Positions 1 to 6,834 of a DNA stretch of 9,475 bases are shown piece by piece. The position numbers and the translations under genes are program-made. The DNA lies in contig DYRC01000149.1 of NCBI GenBank assembly GCA_020718925.1, forward strand, positions 1 through 9,475, given 5' to 3'. The notes beneath the pieces are model-generated. The model was not told the DNA's origin. It saw nothing but the letters and a program-made list of their open reading frames with translations, and searched no databases. Every line of letters starts with the position of its first letter. Within the stretch, counting starts at the first letter, position 1. The stretch comes from Desulfonema limicola (lineage in GTDB: Bacteria; Desulfobacterota; Desulfobacteria; Desulfobacterales; DYRC01).

Positions 1-9
1 GGGATAAAT

Positions 10-192
10 ATGGCACATTATGAAAATAAATATTTGAAAGAAGAAGACCCTATGCTGTGGAATTTGCATGAAATAAGACATAAAATTGCCGAACAGCATC
101 AATCTCCGGATCAGATTAATACGATTGCCCGGCATCTTATCAGACAATATAAATTGGATAATCTTAAAATTGTCCATAAAATAGAAAAATAA
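10..192 (+). CDS. Small hypothetical protein (60 aa), possibly 5'-truncated by the window edge
   Basis: A short open frame encodes 60 residues, ending in TAA 19 bases before the tRNA gene. I do not recognise the protein. It is highly charged and polar, with no signal peptide or membrane segment. Residues about 15-55 look helical (MLWNLHEIRHKIAEQH, then IARHLIRQYKLDNLKIV). The composition is protein-like rather than random, which is the main reason to keep it. The start is uncertain: the frame is still open to base 1 (GGG ATA AAT before the ATG). The GGG six bases upstream could be part of a Shine-Dalgarno sequence, or the gene may begin outside the window. It may be co-transcribed with the tRNA, because no clear promoter lies in the 19-base gap. 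It could be spurious. Confidence 0.45.
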   Translation: MAHYENKYLKEEDPMLWNLHEIRHKIAEQHQSPDQINTIARHLIRQYKLDNLKIVHKIEK

Positions 193-211
193 GCAGTTAT
201 TTCAGAATAAT

Positions 212-286
212 GGGCGGTTAACTCAGCGGGAGAGTGCTACCTTCACACGGTAGAAGTCGCTGGTTCAAATCCAGTACCGCCTACCA
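212..286 (+). tRNA. tRNA-Val (anticodon CAC)
   Basis: The sequence folds into a complete cloverleaf. The acceptor stem is GGGCGGT (212-218) with ACCGCCT (276-282), whose first pair is G-U. The D stem is ACTC/GAGT with loop AGCGGGA. The anticodon stem is CTACC (237-241) with GGTAG, and the seven-base loop TTCACAC (242-248) puts anticodon CAC at 244-246. The variable loop is AAGTC and the T arm is GCTGG-TTCAAAT-CCAGT. Discriminator A283 is followed by an encoded CCA at 284-286. Anticodon CAC reads the valine codon GUG. The gene is followed directly by a hairpin terminator, so it is the last gene of its transcript. Confidence 0.95.
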
Positions 287-296
287 TAAAAAATAC

Positions 297-328
297 AGGC
301 TGTGGCGTAAATGTCATAGCCTTTTTTT
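297..328 (+). terminator. Rho-independent terminator after tRNA-Val, shared with the convergent chaN-like gene
   Basis: The stem AGGCTGTG (297-304) pairs with CATAGCCT (315-322) through one G-U wobble around a ten-base loop, and is followed by a T-run at 322-328. On the minus strand the same hairpin is followed by an A/T-rich stretch ending in several T residues, so it may also stop transcription of the convergent chaN-like gene. That gene's stop codon (314-316) overlaps the base of the right arm. Confidence 0.85.
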
Positions 329-1204
329 ATGGGATTGAGATGGTAGTATCCAAAGATAATCCGCAGAGGTCAGATCCGCTTCTCGTTCATCAGAAATCGG
401 CAAAATGGTTTTAAAAGGCGCCTGAGTCCTACGAAACGCTCTGTTCGGAATGCCGTATCTGTGGGAAATGTGTCCGCCCCCGGCTAAAACGATCATCTTT
501 TTCCCATGAAGATGCTTGGCAACCGATTCCGCCATCGCGTCTTCCCATAAACACTGTGCAGCATAAAAATCTTCAAAATGATTCCGTCCGTGAGCAAACG
601 AATGCTGCTTGAAAATAGCTTCCAGATATGCCCGATGCCCCGAATCCTGTAAATCAATATTTTCAGGTAGATACCTTTTATCGTCATCCGGCAGACTGTC
701 AAGACCGCCGGTTGAAATTTTGGGCGGAATGTGAAAAGGAATATTCAGCCCCACAAGGCAGATACGATTTTCCTGAATAAAATTCAGTATTTCACGATAC
801 AATCCGTAATCAAACCGCCAGTTGGCATACCAATGGGTTTTTCGCAAAAATGCCGTTTCATCAAGCTTTCCCGCAGTCCACATATCCAGCACCGGCTGAT
901 AAATGCCTGCAAACATTTCCATGCCCACAGACATATCCGAATGGCTTTCAAACAATGCCCGGATAACTTTAAGCTGTGCCGCATGATGCGCCGCATCCGT
1001 ATGCTGCTCGCCGACATAAATCACTGCCGCCTGCCCGATATCCGCCATCATGGTTTCAAAAGACACGGGCTGTCCGGTCTGAGCTGAAATAATCTTTTCT
1101 TGGGTTGCATTCATATCTTCCATCCTTGGCAATCCTGTGCAGCCGCAAATTCCGAGCATCAGAATCATACAAAGCATCGTTGTCCGGTTAGTTAATAATT
1201 TCAT
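314..1204 (-). CDS. ChaN-like lipoprotein (haem/iron-associated, TIKI/ChaN superfamily)
   Basis: The 296-residue protein resembles the ChaN family, outer-membrane lipoproteins linked in a few bacteria to haem binding and iron uptake. Its N-terminus is a lipoprotein signal: a charged start, a hydrophobic stretch (about 10-20) and lipobox I19-C20-G21-C22, with Thr at +2, consistent with outer-membrane sorting. Family landmarks are visible in order: VGEQH (64-68) followed by an HH pair at 73-74, GMEMF (94-98), WRFDYGLYREIL (129-140), GLNIPFH (152-158), an FYAAQCLWEDAMA helix (213-225), and AGGGHISHRYG near the C-terminus (241-251). The start is the ATG that overlaps the murD stop (ATGA). No good Shine-Dalgarno lies close by, so translation is probably coupled to murD. 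The haem or iron role is inferred from the family. The physiological substrate is unknown, and a function tied to the cell envelope would fit the operon with murD equally well. Confidence 0.82.
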   Translation of the reverse strand: MKLLTNRTTMLCMILMLGICGCTGLPRMEDMNATQEKIISAQTGQPVSFETMMADIGQAAVIYVGEQHTDAAHHAAQLKVIRALFESHSDMSVGMEMFAGIYQPVLDMWTAGKLDETAFLRKTHWYANWRFDYGLYREILNFIQENRICLVGLNIPFHIPPKISTGGLDSLPDDDKRYLPENIDLQDSGHRAYLEAIFKQHSFAHGRNHFEDFYAAQCLWEDAMAESVAKHLHGKKMIVLAGGGHISHRYGIPNRAFRRTQAPFKTILPISDEREADLTSADYLWILPSQSHKKRL

Positions 1205-2508
1205 ATCAATCGTTTCACAGCCTCACAGAAAACCTGCCCCCGGTGGGCATAGCTTTTGAACATATCAAAGCTGGCACACGCCGGAGACAGCAGCACCACA
1301 TCCCCCGGTTCTGCGATGCTGTGCGCTTCACTGACCGCGTCTTCCATTGTCAACACTGCTTTTGCGCCATGCCTGCAATCTTTGTCAAGGGCTGCGATAA
1401 TATCTTCTTTGGTCTCTCCGATAGCCAATATCGCTTTGACATGGGAGCGCACAGAATTACTTAACAATCCGAAATCACTGCCTTTGCCGCGCCCGCCCAG
1501 AATCAGAATCACCGGCTGCTGAAAACACTCCAAAGCTCTGATTACCGCATCAATATTTGTGCCTTTGGAATCGTCAAAATATTTCACGCCGTTGATTTCT
1601 GCCACAAATTCAATGCGGTGCGGAAGCCCCTTGAAATCTGACAACACGCGCTGAATCGCTTCTGTTTTTCCGCCGACTGCCCGCGCTGCCAGACATGCCG
1701 CAGACACATTTTCCATATTGTGTTTTCCGGGCAGCTTCACGCATGAAAAATCAATTTTTTCAATCATGTCAGAGGCATTTTCCGAAAGCGGATTGTAAAA
1801 TAATTTTTGGCTTCCGATGCTTTTGCTCAACTCACAAATAAATGAATCTCCGGCATTCAGCACTGCGACATCATTCGGGGTCTGATTTTCAAAAATCCGG
1901 GCTTTGGAATAGCCGTAAGCTCTGAAATCAGGATAGCGATCCAGATGATCTTCGGTGATATTGAGCAGTACCGCTGCATCCGCCCTGAACCGCTCAATCG
2001 TATCCAATTGGAAACTGCTGATTTCCAAGACAATCCGATCTGCTTTTTCGCCGGAATCCGCATAAGCAATCAGAGGATTACCGATATTTCCGCCCACAAA
2101 GACCTTAAAGCCCGATGCCTTGAGCATTTCGCCGATCAATGTCGTAACGGTGGTTTTGCCGTTGGTTCCCGTAACTGCCACAATCGGCTCAGATATAAAG
2201 CGATATGCCAATTCGGTTTCTCCGATGACCGGAATCCCTTTGGTTTTGGCTCTGATAATCGGCTCAATCGTATGCGGAACGCCCGGACTCAGCACAATCA
2301 TATCTGCTTTTTCAAAACTATCAAGGTGATGCGCTCCGAATCGGACATTTACGCCGATCTTACGCATCAATGCCGCAGCGTCAGCCAATTGCGCTTCGCT
2401 CCCGCTGTCGCTGACCGTAACCATCGCACCTTTATTTTTCAAAAACCGGGCAGTGGCGATTCCCGATTTTCCTAAACCTACAACAAAAATATGCTGACCC
2501 GCTAACAT
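1201..2508 (-). CDS. murD: UDP-N-acetylmuramoyl-L-alanine--D-glutamate ligase (MurD)
   Basis: This cytoplasmic Mur ligase adds D-glutamate to UDP-MurNAc-L-Ala with ATP hydrolysis, the second amino-acid addition in peptidoglycan precursor synthesis. At 435 residues it is full length. Visible landmarks include the N-terminal Rossmann-like motif FVVGLGKSG (8-16), the ATP P-loop GTNGKTT (114-120), the NITEDHLDRY segment (183-192) and YSKARIF (200-206), whose lysine matches the carbamylated lysine of the family. They continue with LPHRIE (296-300), DDSKGTN (312-318), LGGRGKGSDF (337-346) and the C-terminal LSPACASFDMF (407-417). The reading frame can be extended 18 codons upstream to a TTG. I chose ATG at 2508 because AAGGA at 2521-2517 sits eight bases before it and because family members begin just before the Rossmann motif. 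It is first in a two-gene operon with the chaN-like gene, separated from other mur genes, and read divergently from mqnE. Confidence 0.95.
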   Translation of the reverse strand: MLAGQHIFVVGLGKSGIATARFLKNKGAMVTVSDSGSEAQLADAAALMRKIGVNVRFGAHHLDSFEKADMIVLSPGVPHTIEPIIRAKTKGIPVIGETELAYRFISEPIVAVTGTNGKTTVTTLIGEMLKASGFKVFVGGNIGNPLIAYADSGEKADRIVLEISSFQLDTIERFRADAAVLLNITEDHLDRYPDFRAYGYSKARIFENQTPNDVAVLNAGDSFICELSKSIGSQKLFYNPLSENASDMIEKIDFSCVKLPGKHNMENVSAACLAARAVGGKTEAIQRVLSDFKGLPHRIEFVAEINGVKYFDDSKGTNIDAVIRALECFQQPVILILGGRGKGSDFGLLSNSVRSHVKAILAIGETKEDIIAALDKDCRHGAKAVLTMEDAVSEAHSIAEPGDVVLLSPACASFDMFKSYAHRGQVFCEAVKRLI

Positions 2509-2516
2509 GCTTATCA

Positions 2517-2521
2517 TCCTT
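2517..2521 (-). promoter_or_regulatory. Ribosome binding site that sets the murD start
   Basis: AAGGA on the minus strand, eight bases upstream of the ATG at 2508. No comparable site precedes the TTG at 2562. This supports the 435-residue form of MurD over the 453-residue one. Confidence 0.7.
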
Positions 2522-2550
2522 AAATCATATTTTACAGCAATAATCCGTAT

Positions 2551-2579
2551 ATAATACCTCAAATTCAGAGGAGATGCAA
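2551..2579 (-). promoter_or_regulatory. Predicted sigma70-type promoter for murD
   Basis: On the minus strand a -35-like TTGCAT (2579-2574) and a -10-like TATTAT (2556-2551) are separated by exactly 17 bases. This gives a predicted start near 2544 and a 5' leader of about 36 bases that contains the AAGGA site. The -10 matches the consensus at five of six positions. The -35 is weaker. Prediction only. Confidence 0.5.
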
Positions 2580-2599
2580 GCCATCACTGAAACAAAGTA

Positions 2600-2628
2600 T
2601 TGATAGAACGCTTGGAAAATGCTATTCT
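2600..2628 (+). promoter_or_regulatory. Predicted sigma70-type promoter for the mqnE-mqnA-mqnC operon
   Basis: TTGATA (2600-2605, five of six consensus positions) and TATTCT (2623-2628, four of six) are spaced by 17 bases. With the usual seven-base step from the -10 end, +1 falls at 2635, the A of the mqnE ATG. The transcript would then be leaderless. It stands back to back with the murD promoter, with about 20 bases between the two -35 boxes. Confidence 0.5.
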
Positions 2629-2634
2629 GAGTCG

Positions 2635-3732
2635 ATGAATACTTTAACTTTAAAAGACAAAACGCTTCATGCCATCGCTGAAAAAGTTGTCCGCCAGATT
2701 CCGGTCAGTGAGCAGGATGCGCTGTATATGCTTCAGACCGATAATATTCTTGAACTGGGCGCAATTGCCCATTATCTCAGGACAAAGCTGCATGAAAATA
2801 AAGCCTTTTACGGCGTGAACATGAATCTCAATTATAGCAATGTCTGTGAACTCCGATGCCCCTTGTGTGCGTTTTCCTGCGATGAGGGCGATAAACAGGC
2901 TTATACGCTTTCCATTGAAAATATTGAGAAAAAAGTGCGTGATGCCGTGTCTTTCGGAATTGATGAAGTGCATATTGTCGGCGGACTCAATCCCAAACTC
3001 AAGCTTGACTATTTTGAAGATATGCTGAGGATTATCAAGCAGATAAAGCCGGAGTTGTTTATTGTGGCATTTACGGCAGCAGAATACGATTATTTTGCAC
3101 AACTCAACCATATCAGCGTAGAAGAAGTGCTTAAATGTCTGATTGACGCAGGACTCGGCGCACTGCCCGGAGGCGGGGCTGAAATTTTCGCTCCTGAAAC
3201 CCGGAATGTGATTGCGCCTAAGAAGATTTCCGGCTCCCGATGGCTTGAGGTCATGCAGATTGCCCATTCAATGGGATTGAAAACCAATGCCACGATGCTG
3301 TATAACCATATTGAAACACCGGAAAATATTGTGAATCATCTGTCGCGGATCCGCGCTCTTCAAAGTGAAACCGGCGGATTCAAGACTTTTGTGCCGCTGT
3401 CATATCACGATGGAAATACACAAATCCGCGCCAAACGCAAGACCACGACCGGGTTTGACGATATTCGTCTGTATTCGACTGCCAGAATCTTTCTTCACAA
3501 TGTGCCGCATATCAAGGCATTATGGATGTATCTGGGGGAGAAAATGGCTCAGGTGCTGCTTCGATTCGGCGTTGACGACATCGGCGCAACCTATTATAAT
3601 GAAAAAGTGGTTCATGCCGCAGGCGCAAAAACGCCGAATTACGGCAGTGAATCGTATCTTAAAAACCTTATTGAAACCGCAGACTTAACTCCGGTGAGGA
3701 CAGTATCCAGTTATGAAAATCGGCTACATTAA
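2635..3732 (+). CDS. mqnE: Aminofutalosine synthase MqnE (radical SAM)
   Basis: MqnE is the radical SAM enzyme that joins the adenosyl part of SAM to 3-[(1-carboxyvinyl)oxy]benzoate, giving aminofutalosine in the futalosine route to menaquinone. The 365-residue length fits the family. The [4Fe-4S] motif CxxxCxxC is at C71, C75 and C78 within NVCELRCPLCAF, followed by a TIM-barrel-like region with HIVGGLNPKL (about 114-123) and GALPGGGAEIF (about 175-185). It differs from the MqnC paralog two genes downstream in having PLCAFSCDEG rather than AFCAYHAHAG after the cluster cysteines, matching the MqnE side of the family. No Shine-Dalgarno precedes the ATG, and the next Met is residue 32, too far into the conserved region to be the start. 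The predicted promoter places +1 on the ATG. The gene overlaps mqnA by 20 bases. Confidence 0.92.
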   Translation: MNTLTLKDKTLHAIAEKVVRQIPVSEQDALYMLQTDNILELGAIAHYLRTKLHENKAFYGVNMNLNYSNVCELRCPLCAFSCDEGDKQAYTLSIENIEKKVRDAVSFGIDEVHIVGGLNPKLKLDYFEDMLRIIKQIKPELFIVAFTAAEYDYFAQLNHISVEEVLKCLIDAGLGALPGGGAEIFAPETRNVIAPKKISGSRWLEVMQIAHSMGLKTNATMLYNHIETPENIVNHLSRIRALQSETGGFKTFVPLSYHDGNTQIRAKRKTTTGFDDIRLYSTARIFLHNVPHIKALWMYLGEKMAQVLLRFGVDDIGATYYNEKVVHAAGAKTPNYGSESYLKNLIETADLTPVRTVSSYENRLH

Positions 3733-4522
3733 CTATCTGAATTGTTATCCTTTGTATTATCATCTCATGGAAAAAACGCCGATTGACGGCGTGGACATCA
3801 TATCCGGCTATCCCAGCCAACTCAATGACATGATGCGGAATGGCAGCTTAGACATCAGCCCGATTTCTTCTGCCGCATACTCTGATATTCAGGATGATGT
3901 GCTGATTCTGCCTGATTTTTGTCTGGCATCTGTGGGCTATGTCCGGTCTGTGATTCTGATCAGCAAGATTCCGATTGAGGATTTGAATCATAAACGAATC
4001 GGGCTTTCCAGCGCGTCCCAGACCTCGGTGGTGTTGCTGAAATGCCTTCTCAAACGCTATTACAACATAGAGCCGCAGTATGAGCCGACGCGCCCTGATC
4101 CGAGTCTGAAGGAGCTTGATGCCGCATTGGTTATCGGCAATGAAGCTATGATTCATTCTGATGAGGCAATTCCTTATACTTATGATTTGGGGGATTTGTG
4201 GATGAGAAAAACCGGATTTCCGGTCGTGTTTGCAATATTGGTGGTGCGGAAATCCGCGATAAAGAAGCACCCGGAGATGGTGAAAGCGGTAATTGATTCA
4301 TATCGCAAATCATTGCAATGCCTTGAGACGGATAGTGAAAATCTTTATGATTTGGCAAAGAAAAAATATCCTGATGTTGCTTATGATATTCCGACATATT
4401 ACAGACTTATCAAGTATGAATTTACGCCGGTTTTAAAAGACGCGCTGCGGTTTTATTTCTTGCTGTCCGGGGAATTGGGATTTCTTAACACTGTCAAAGA
4501 ATTGAATTTTTATACGCCATGA
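3713..4522 (+). CDS. mqnA: Chorismate dehydratase MqnA
   Basis: MqnA dehydrates chorismate to 3-[(1-carboxyvinyl)oxy]benzoate, the first committed step of the futalosine pathway and the supplier of the MqnE substrate. The 269-residue protein starts with the hallmark KIGYINYLNCYPLYY and continues with a periplasmic-binding-protein-like fold. Recognisable segments are DISPISSAAYSD (about 48-59), VGYVRSVILISK (about 74-85), IGLSSASQTSVVLLK (about 95-109), ALVIGNEAM (about 138-146) and YDLGDLWMRKTGFPVVFAI (about 156-174), all typical of the MqnA/MqnD family. The N-terminal pattern and GNEAM favour MqnA over MqnD. The ATG lies inside mqnE, with GAGGA (3696-3700) twelve bases upstream. Its stop overlaps the mqnC start as ATGA, implying coupled translation. 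Confidence 0.92.
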   Translation: MKIGYINYLNCYPLYYHLMEKTPIDGVDIISGYPSQLNDMMRNGSLDISPISSAAYSDIQDDVLILPDFCLASVGYVRSVILISKIPIEDLNHKRIGLSSASQTSVVLLKCLLKRYYNIEPQYEPTRPDPSLKELDAALVIGNEAMIHSDEAIPYTYDLGDLWMRKTGFPVVFAILVVRKSAIKKHPEMVKAVIDSYRKSLQCLETDSENLYDLAKKKYPDVAYDIPTYYRLIKYEFTPVLKDALRFYFLLSGELGFLNTVKELNFYTP

Positions 4523-5577
4523 ATCAATTAAAAACAGAGATTTATGCCGGAAACCGCATTTCTGTTGAGCAGTCGTTAACGCTTTTCGGCTGGGATCTGA
4601 TTGAACTGGGATTAGCCGCAGATCATCGCCGAAAGCTGGTTTATCCGAAAGAAACAGTCGGCTTTATCCTTGATCGCATCATCAACTACACCAATATCTG
4701 TGAAGCACAGTGCGCGTTTTGCGCCTATCATGCCCACGCAGGACGGATTGAAGCATATCAGCTTTCATTGGAAGATATTTGTCAGAAAGTTGAGGAACTC
4801 GTCAATTCCGGCGGCACTCAGGTTATGCTGCAAGGCGGGCTGCATCCGGATCACACGCTTCAAAACTATCTTGACATGATCAGCATGGCGAAGGCGCGAT
4901 TTCCGAATATTTATCTGCATTCGTTTTCGCCTTCGGAACTGGTGTTTATCGCCAAAAAAAGCAGGCTGTCTCTTGATGAGGTTGTATCTGCGCTGAAAGC
5001 AGCCGGATTAAATTCCGTTCCGGGCGCGTCTGATTTGCTGGTGAACAGAATCCGGGAAAAAGTCAGCCCGAAAAAATGCACGGTTGCCGAATGGCAAAAT
5101 GTTATGGAAACCCTTGCCCGGCACAATATGACATCCACCGCCACCATGACGTATGGAATGGGTGAAACCTTGCAGGAACGCATTGAGCATCTTCAGGTGA
5201 TTCGGGATGTTCAGGATCGCTTGGGGCTTTTGCGGGCGTTTATCCCTTGGTCGTTTTCACCGGTCAATACCCGAATGGAGGATATTCAGCCTGCTACCGG
5301 CGCGGATTATCTTAAAATGGTGGCTATTGCCCGGATTTTTTTGGATAATATTACCTTTATTCAAGCCGGATGGCTGACCGAAGGCACAAAGCTGGCACAA
5401 ATCGCGCTGACGATGGGCGCAAACGACATGGGCGGCGTTCTGACTGAGGAAGTCGTGGTCAAAGCGACCGGTATTGAAAATCAGATGACCATGACCACCA
5501 TGATTGATCTCATACAGAATGCGGGCAAAATTCCGGTGCAGAGAGATTCGCAGTATCAGGAAATCAGGCGTTTTTAA
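4519..5577 (+). CDS. mqnC: Cyclic dehypoxanthinyl futalosine synthase MqnC (radical SAM)
   Basis: MqnC cyclises dehypoxanthinyl futalosine (DHFL) through 5'-deoxyadenosyl radical chemistry, forming the naphthoquinone precursor skeleton of menaquinone. The 352-residue length is typical. The [4Fe-4S] motif is C61-x3-C65-x2-C68 in YTNICEAQCAFCAYHAHAG. Further family segments are VMLQGGLHPDH (about 99-109), HSFSPSELVFIAKKS (about 134-148), LNSVPGASDLLVNRIREKVSPKK (about 164-186), STATMTYGMGET (about 201-212) and a C-terminal GKIPVQRDSQY (about 337-347). There is no Shine-Dalgarno in front of the ATG, which shares ATGA with the end of mqnA, so translation is probably coupled. MqnC acts after the nucleosidase step, so it needs MqnB or an MTAN encoded elsewhere. 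No clear terminator follows the gene. Confidence 0.94.
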   Translation: MNQLKTEIYAGNRISVEQSLTLFGWDLIELGLAADHRRKLVYPKETVGFILDRIINYTNICEAQCAFCAYHAHAGRIEAYQLSLEDICQKVEELVNSGGTQVMLQGGLHPDHTLQNYLDMISMAKARFPNIYLHSFSPSELVFIAKKSRLSLDEVVSALKAAGLNSVPGASDLLVNRIREKVSPKKCTVAEWQNVMETLARHNMTSTATMTYGMGETLQERIEHLQVIRDVQDRLGLLRAFIPWSFSPVNTRMEDIQPATGADYLKMVAIARIFLDNITFIQAGWLTEGTKLAQIALTMGANDMGGVLTEEVVVKATGIENQMTMTTMIDLIQNAGKIPVQRDSQYQEIRRF

Positions 5578-5600
5578 GGCGTGAGTATGGATAAAATTAC

Positions 5601-5629
5601 TCGACAAAACCGACGCTTCAATGTATTAT
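5601..5629 (+). promoter_or_regulatory. Predicted sigma70-type promoter for the substrate-binding protein gene
   Basis: TCGACA (5601-5606, five of six matches to the -35 consensus) and TATTAT (5624-5629, five of six) are separated by 17 bases. The predicted start is near 5636, giving a leader of about 38 bases that ends in the GAGAGG ribosome site at 5663-5668, five bases before the ATG at 5674. The next gene is therefore likely to have its own transcript rather than depend on the mqn operon. Confidence 0.55.
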
Positions 5630-5673
5630 CTGATCGGATGTTTAATAAAACACAATTTTCCTGAGAGGTTGCC

Positions 5674-6834
5674 ATGAGAAAATATTATCAGCATGTTACG
5701 TTGACTGTTGCGTTGTCTTTTTTGCTGTCAGTTTCATTGGGACTTGCGGCAGATAAAAAGCAATATTCCACCGTACCACCCACGCAGGCATCTAAAAAAT
5801 GGCGTATCGGCTATTATGAAGCAGGTGCTTATCATAATTATCCCAAAACCTTGATTGCAATTGTCAACGGATTGGCTGCTCTCGGATGGCTTGAGCCAGT
5901 CTCTGTTCCGTTTACCGAAGGTGATAAGACAACGGACAAGTTGTGGCTATGGCTATCTGCAAATATTAAAAGCAAATATCTTGAATTTCCGGCAGATGCT
6001 TATTATTCATACAATTGGAACAAAGAACTGCGCGAAAAAACAAAGCAGACTGTTCTGAAACGGCTCAAAGAAAATCGGGATATTGATCTGATGATTGCGA
6101 TGGGAACTTGGGCAGGGCAGGACTTGGCAAACAATGAACATTCTGTGCCTACGATGGTCTGTTCCACAAGCGATCCGATAGCTTCCAATATTATCAAAAG
6201 CGCGGAAGATTCCGGCTATGATCATGTTCATGCCCATGTTGATCCGACAAGGTATTTAAGACAAATTGAGGCGTTTCATGATATTTTCGATTTCAAAAAA
6301 CTGGGAGTGGCTTTTCAAAATACTGATTACGGGAGAAGTTATGCTGCAATAGAAGATATTCGGAAAGTTGCCAAACAACGAAAGTTTGAAATCTTGGAAT
6401 GTCATACTCTGCCCGGCACACTAACGCCCGAAGTTGCAACATCGGTGATTAAGTGCGCTCAGGAGATTGCTCCGAAAATTGACGCTTTTTATCTGACACA
6501 GCAAGTAGGCGTTAACAAAGAAACTTTGCCCAAAATTCTTGCGGTGATGAACGCTAAAAAAATCCCGGTATTTTCGCAAGGAGGACCAGAGGAGGTCAGA
6601 CGGGGCGTATTATTAAGCATTGCAGCCCCGGATTTTAAGGCGTGGGGAAAATTCTATGCTGAAGCTATCGCCAGAGTCTTTAACGGTGCAAAACTCCGTG
6701 AACTGAATCAGATATTTGAACTGCCTGCAAAAATTGCATTCAACAAAGCAGCAGCCAGAGCCGCCGATATAAGAGATGATATATATCATCTGATTTTGAA
6801 AACAGCGGATGAGGTTTATGAGAAAATAGAATAA
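5674..6834 (+). CDS. Secreted ABC-type substrate-binding protein (PF04392-like), orphan
   Basis: The 386-residue protein has a classical Sec signal peptide: MRKYYQH, a hydrophobic core at about 9-24 and a likely cut after A25 or A26 (GLAA/DKK). No lipobox cysteine is present, so a soluble periplasmic protein is expected. The mature part resembles the ABC transporter substrate-binding family represented by PF04392: RIGYYEAGAY near the start of the first lobe (44-53), LMIAMGTWAGQDL (139-151), VPTMVCSTSDPIASNII (158-174), an SG-DHVHAHVDPTRYLRQIEAFHDIF stretch (180-205) and KLGVAFQNTDYGRSY opening the second lobe (209-223). Members of this fold bind small ligands such as amino acids, but the ligand cannot be read here. 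No permease or ATPase gene is adjacent, so the partner transporter, if any, lies elsewhere, or the protein acts as a sensor input. The strong ribosome site GAGAGG (5663-5668) supports the start. Confidence 0.8.
   Translation: MRKYYQHVTLTVALSFLLSVSLGLAADKKQYSTVPPTQASKKWRIGYYEAGAYHNYPKTLIAIVNGLAALGWLEPVSVPFTEGDKTTDKLWLWLSANIKSKYLEFPADAYYSYNWNKELREKTKQTVLKRLKENRDIDLMIAMGTWAGQDLANNEHSVPTMVCSTSDPIASNIIKSAEDSGYDHVHAHVDPTRYLRQIEAFHDIFDFKKLGVAFQNTDYGRSYAAIEDIRKVAKQRKFEILECHTLPGTLTPEVATSVIKCAQEIAPKIDAFYLTQQVGVNKETLPKILAVMNAKKIPVFSQGGPEEVRRGVLLSIAAPDFKAWGKFYAEAIARVFNGAKLRELNQIFELPAKIAFNKAAARAADIRDDIYHLILKTADEVYEKIE

Noticed and set aside
212..330. tRNA-Val 3' end as an integration site for a mobile element
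   Set aside because: No integrase gene and no second copy of the tRNA 3' end were seen. The adjacent genes are housekeeping genes.
731..1087. 118-codon plus-strand frame within the chaN-like gene
   Set aside because: It is antisense to a frame with a lipobox and ChaN landmarks. Nothing supports it independently.
1945..2475. 176-codon open frame on the plus strand opposite murD
   Set aside because: It is the antisense shadow of a well-conserved murD, with no ribosome site and a composition not typical of a folded protein.
2509..2562. Eighteen-codon N-terminal extension of MurD from a TTG
   Set aside because: No ribosome site precedes the TTG, the extension overlaps the predicted promoter -10, and AAGGA is well placed for the ATG at 2508.
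2650..3267. 205-codon open frame on the minus strand opposite mqnE
   Set aside because: It lies fully within mqnE, whose radical SAM motif fixes the coding frame. The antisense product shows no family features.
5583..5602. GAGTA/TACTC hairpin after mqnC as a terminator
   Set aside because: The stem has only five base pairs, is not followed by a T-run, and overlaps the -35 box of the next promoter.
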